64,000 nucleotides of DNA from Mucilaginibacter sp. (lineage in GTDB: Bacteria > Bacteroidota > Bacteroidia > Sphingobacteriales > Sphingobacteriaceae), in assembly GCF_028288205.1 (NCBI RefSeq), contig NZ_JAQBOD010000058.1, forward strand, positions 82,422 to 146,421, given 5' to 3'. Every line of letters starts with the position of its first letter. The stretch's first letter is position 1. Position numbers and translations under genes: made by a program. Below, one piece after another: positions 63,014 to 64,000 of this stretch. Under the pieces are notes generated by a model. The model was not told the DNA's origin. It searched no databases and saw nothing but the letters and a program-made list of their open reading frames with translations.

Positions 63014-64000
63014 ATGGAAGTTGCACAACAGGAATTAGTAGTTGAACCGAAGAAAAAAGAAACCGTTAACGTTTCTGGTTCAGTCGCTTTATTGGAAGCG
63101 CTGATAGCCGAAGGTACCGAAACTATTTTTGGTTACCCGGGCGGTGCCATAATGCCTATTTACGATGCATTGTACGACTATAACGATAAATTACAACACA
63201 TACTGGTTCGCCACGAGCAAGGTGGTATACACGCCGGTCAAGGCTACGCACGCACATCGGGCAAAGTTGGTGTAGTGTTCGCGACAAGCGGGCCAGGCGC
63301 TACTAACCTGATCACCGGTTTAGCCGATGCACAGATAGATAGTACACCTTTAGTATGTATAACCGGGCAAGTATTTGCGCACCTTTTGGGTACCGATGCT
63401 TTCCAGGAAACTGATGTGATAAACATTACCACTCCGGTAACTAAATGGAACTACCAGGTAACCGATGCTACCGAAATTCCGGAAGTTATTGCCAAAGCAT
63501 TTTATATCGCGAAAAGCGGCAGACCGGGACCGGTTTTGATAGACATTACCAAGAACGCTCAAATACAAAAGTTTGATTTTGAAGGCTATATTAAATGTAA
63601 TCACATCCGCAGTTACAGGCCAAGACCTATTGTAAGACACACTTATGTTGAACAAGCTGCGGCATTAATTAATCAGGCTAAAAAGCCGTTTATATTATTT
63701 GGCCAGGGCGTTATTTTGGGAAGTGCCGAGCAAGAGTTTAAAGCCTTTGTAGAAAAAAGCGGTATTCCGGCAGCGTGGACAGTTTTAGGCGCAGGAGCTA
63801 TCCCGACAGATCACCCTTTAAATGTGGGTATGTTGGGCATGCACGGTAACTACGGCCCTAACGTATTAACAAACGAGTGCGATGTTTTGATCGCTATCGG
63901 GATGCGTTTTGACGATCGTGTTACTGGCCGCTTAGATAAATATGCTAAACAAGCACAGGTTATCCATTTGGATATTGACCCTGCCGAGATAGACAAGAAT
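63014..64000 (+). CDS. ilvB: Acetolactate synthase large subunit, 5' part (runs off window)
   Basis: The first 329 codons are in the window with no stop. The enzyme condenses pyruvate (or pyruvate plus 2-ketobutyrate) using TPP and FAD, and is the first committed step of branched-chain synthesis. TIFGYPGGAIMPIYDAL near 37-53 and the catalytic Glu68 in VRHEQGG activate TPP. FATSGPGATNLITGLADA near 89-106, AFQETDVINITTPVTKWNY and FGQGVILGSAEQEF follow, and IGMRFDDRVTGRL marks the middle domain. The N-terminal 20 residues are a charged extension. It starts 7 bp after the repeat. Confidence 0.97.
   Translation, partial: MEVAQQELVVEPKKKETVNVSGSVALLEALIAEGTETIFGYPGGAIMPIYDALYDYNDKLQHILVRHEQGGIHAGQGYARTSGKVGVVFATSGPGATNLITGLADAQIDSTPLVCITGQVFAHLLGTDAFQETDVINITTPVTKWNYQVTDATEIPEVIAKAFYIAKSGRPGPVLIDITKNAQIQKFDFEGYIKCNHIRSYRPRPIVRHTYVEQAAALINQAKKPFILFGQGVILGSAEQEFKAFVEKSGIPAAWTVLGAGAIPTDHPLNVGMLGMHGNYGPNVLTNECDVLIAIGMRFDDRVTGRLDKYAKQAQVIHLDIDPAEIDKN

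Overview
The window looks like chromosome from a Bacteroidota species of the family Sphingobacteriaceae (Mucilaginibacter/Pedobacter type). The reasons are: low GC and AT-rich gene starts without clear Shine-Dalgarno sequences; several promoters with the Bacteroidota -7 box TAnnTTTG; a UpxY-type NusG paralogue; a K+-dependent membrane pyrophosphatase; ATP synthase beta and epsilon genes as a separate pair; and many short palindromic intergenic repeats of the kind common in this family. The genus is inference.

Layout. (1) 1-10.2 kb, housekeeping and transport: the end of a periplasmic-binding-like protein, an RsmB-type RNA methyltransferase, a DUF6326 membrane protein, MarC, two APC amino-acid permeases, a proton-type membrane pyrophosphatase and a PBP4-type DD-carboxypeptidase. 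(2) 10.2-10.8 kb, a gene-free block of repeats. (3) 10.8-13.6 kb, pgk, a GNAT acetyltransferase and gap on the minus strand. (4) 13.7-54.2 kb, a polysaccharide locus. A polyprenyl-phosphate sugar-1-phosphate transferase (priming enzyme) and one GT2 lie on the minus strand. An almost gap-free plus-strand run from 15875 to 54192 follows: Wza-like lipoprotein, Wzc-like tyrosine kinase, UpxY antiterminator, AsnB amidotransferase, Wzm/Wzt ABC exporter, about 20 glycosyltransferases (including GT10 and GT11 fucosyltransferases and an exostosin), five methyltransferases, acyltransferases, a Wzy-like polymerase, an exosortase and a WcaF-type acetyltransferase. Inside the run are one decayed acyltransferase gene and one small gene broken by a single-base frameshift. 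(5) 54.2-58.5 kb: obg, adk, tRNA-Arg(ACG), a GDCCVxC protein, an MpaB-like oxygenase and a quinone oxidoreductase. (6) 58.6-64 kb: atpD-atpC, a palindromic dyad, a 48-residue Leu/Ile/Val-rich ORF followed by an intrinsic terminator, then ilvD and the first part of ilvB (cut by the window edge).

How it fits together. The polysaccharide genes are chained by ATGA, TTGA and TAATG overlaps, so they are probably one very long transcript. UpxY, third in the run, is the obvious candidate to keep RNA polymerase processive across it. A 168-nt leader after upxY carries two hairpins and a short motif resembling the RfaH ops element. The Leu/Ile/Val-rich ORF plus terminator just before ilvD has the layout of a transcription-attenuation leader for the branched-chain amino-acid operon. 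Three copies of one palindromic repeat sit directly at the 3' ends of unrelated genes; for two of these genes the repeat supplies the stop codon. I saw no CRISPR array, insertion sequence, integrase or rRNA.
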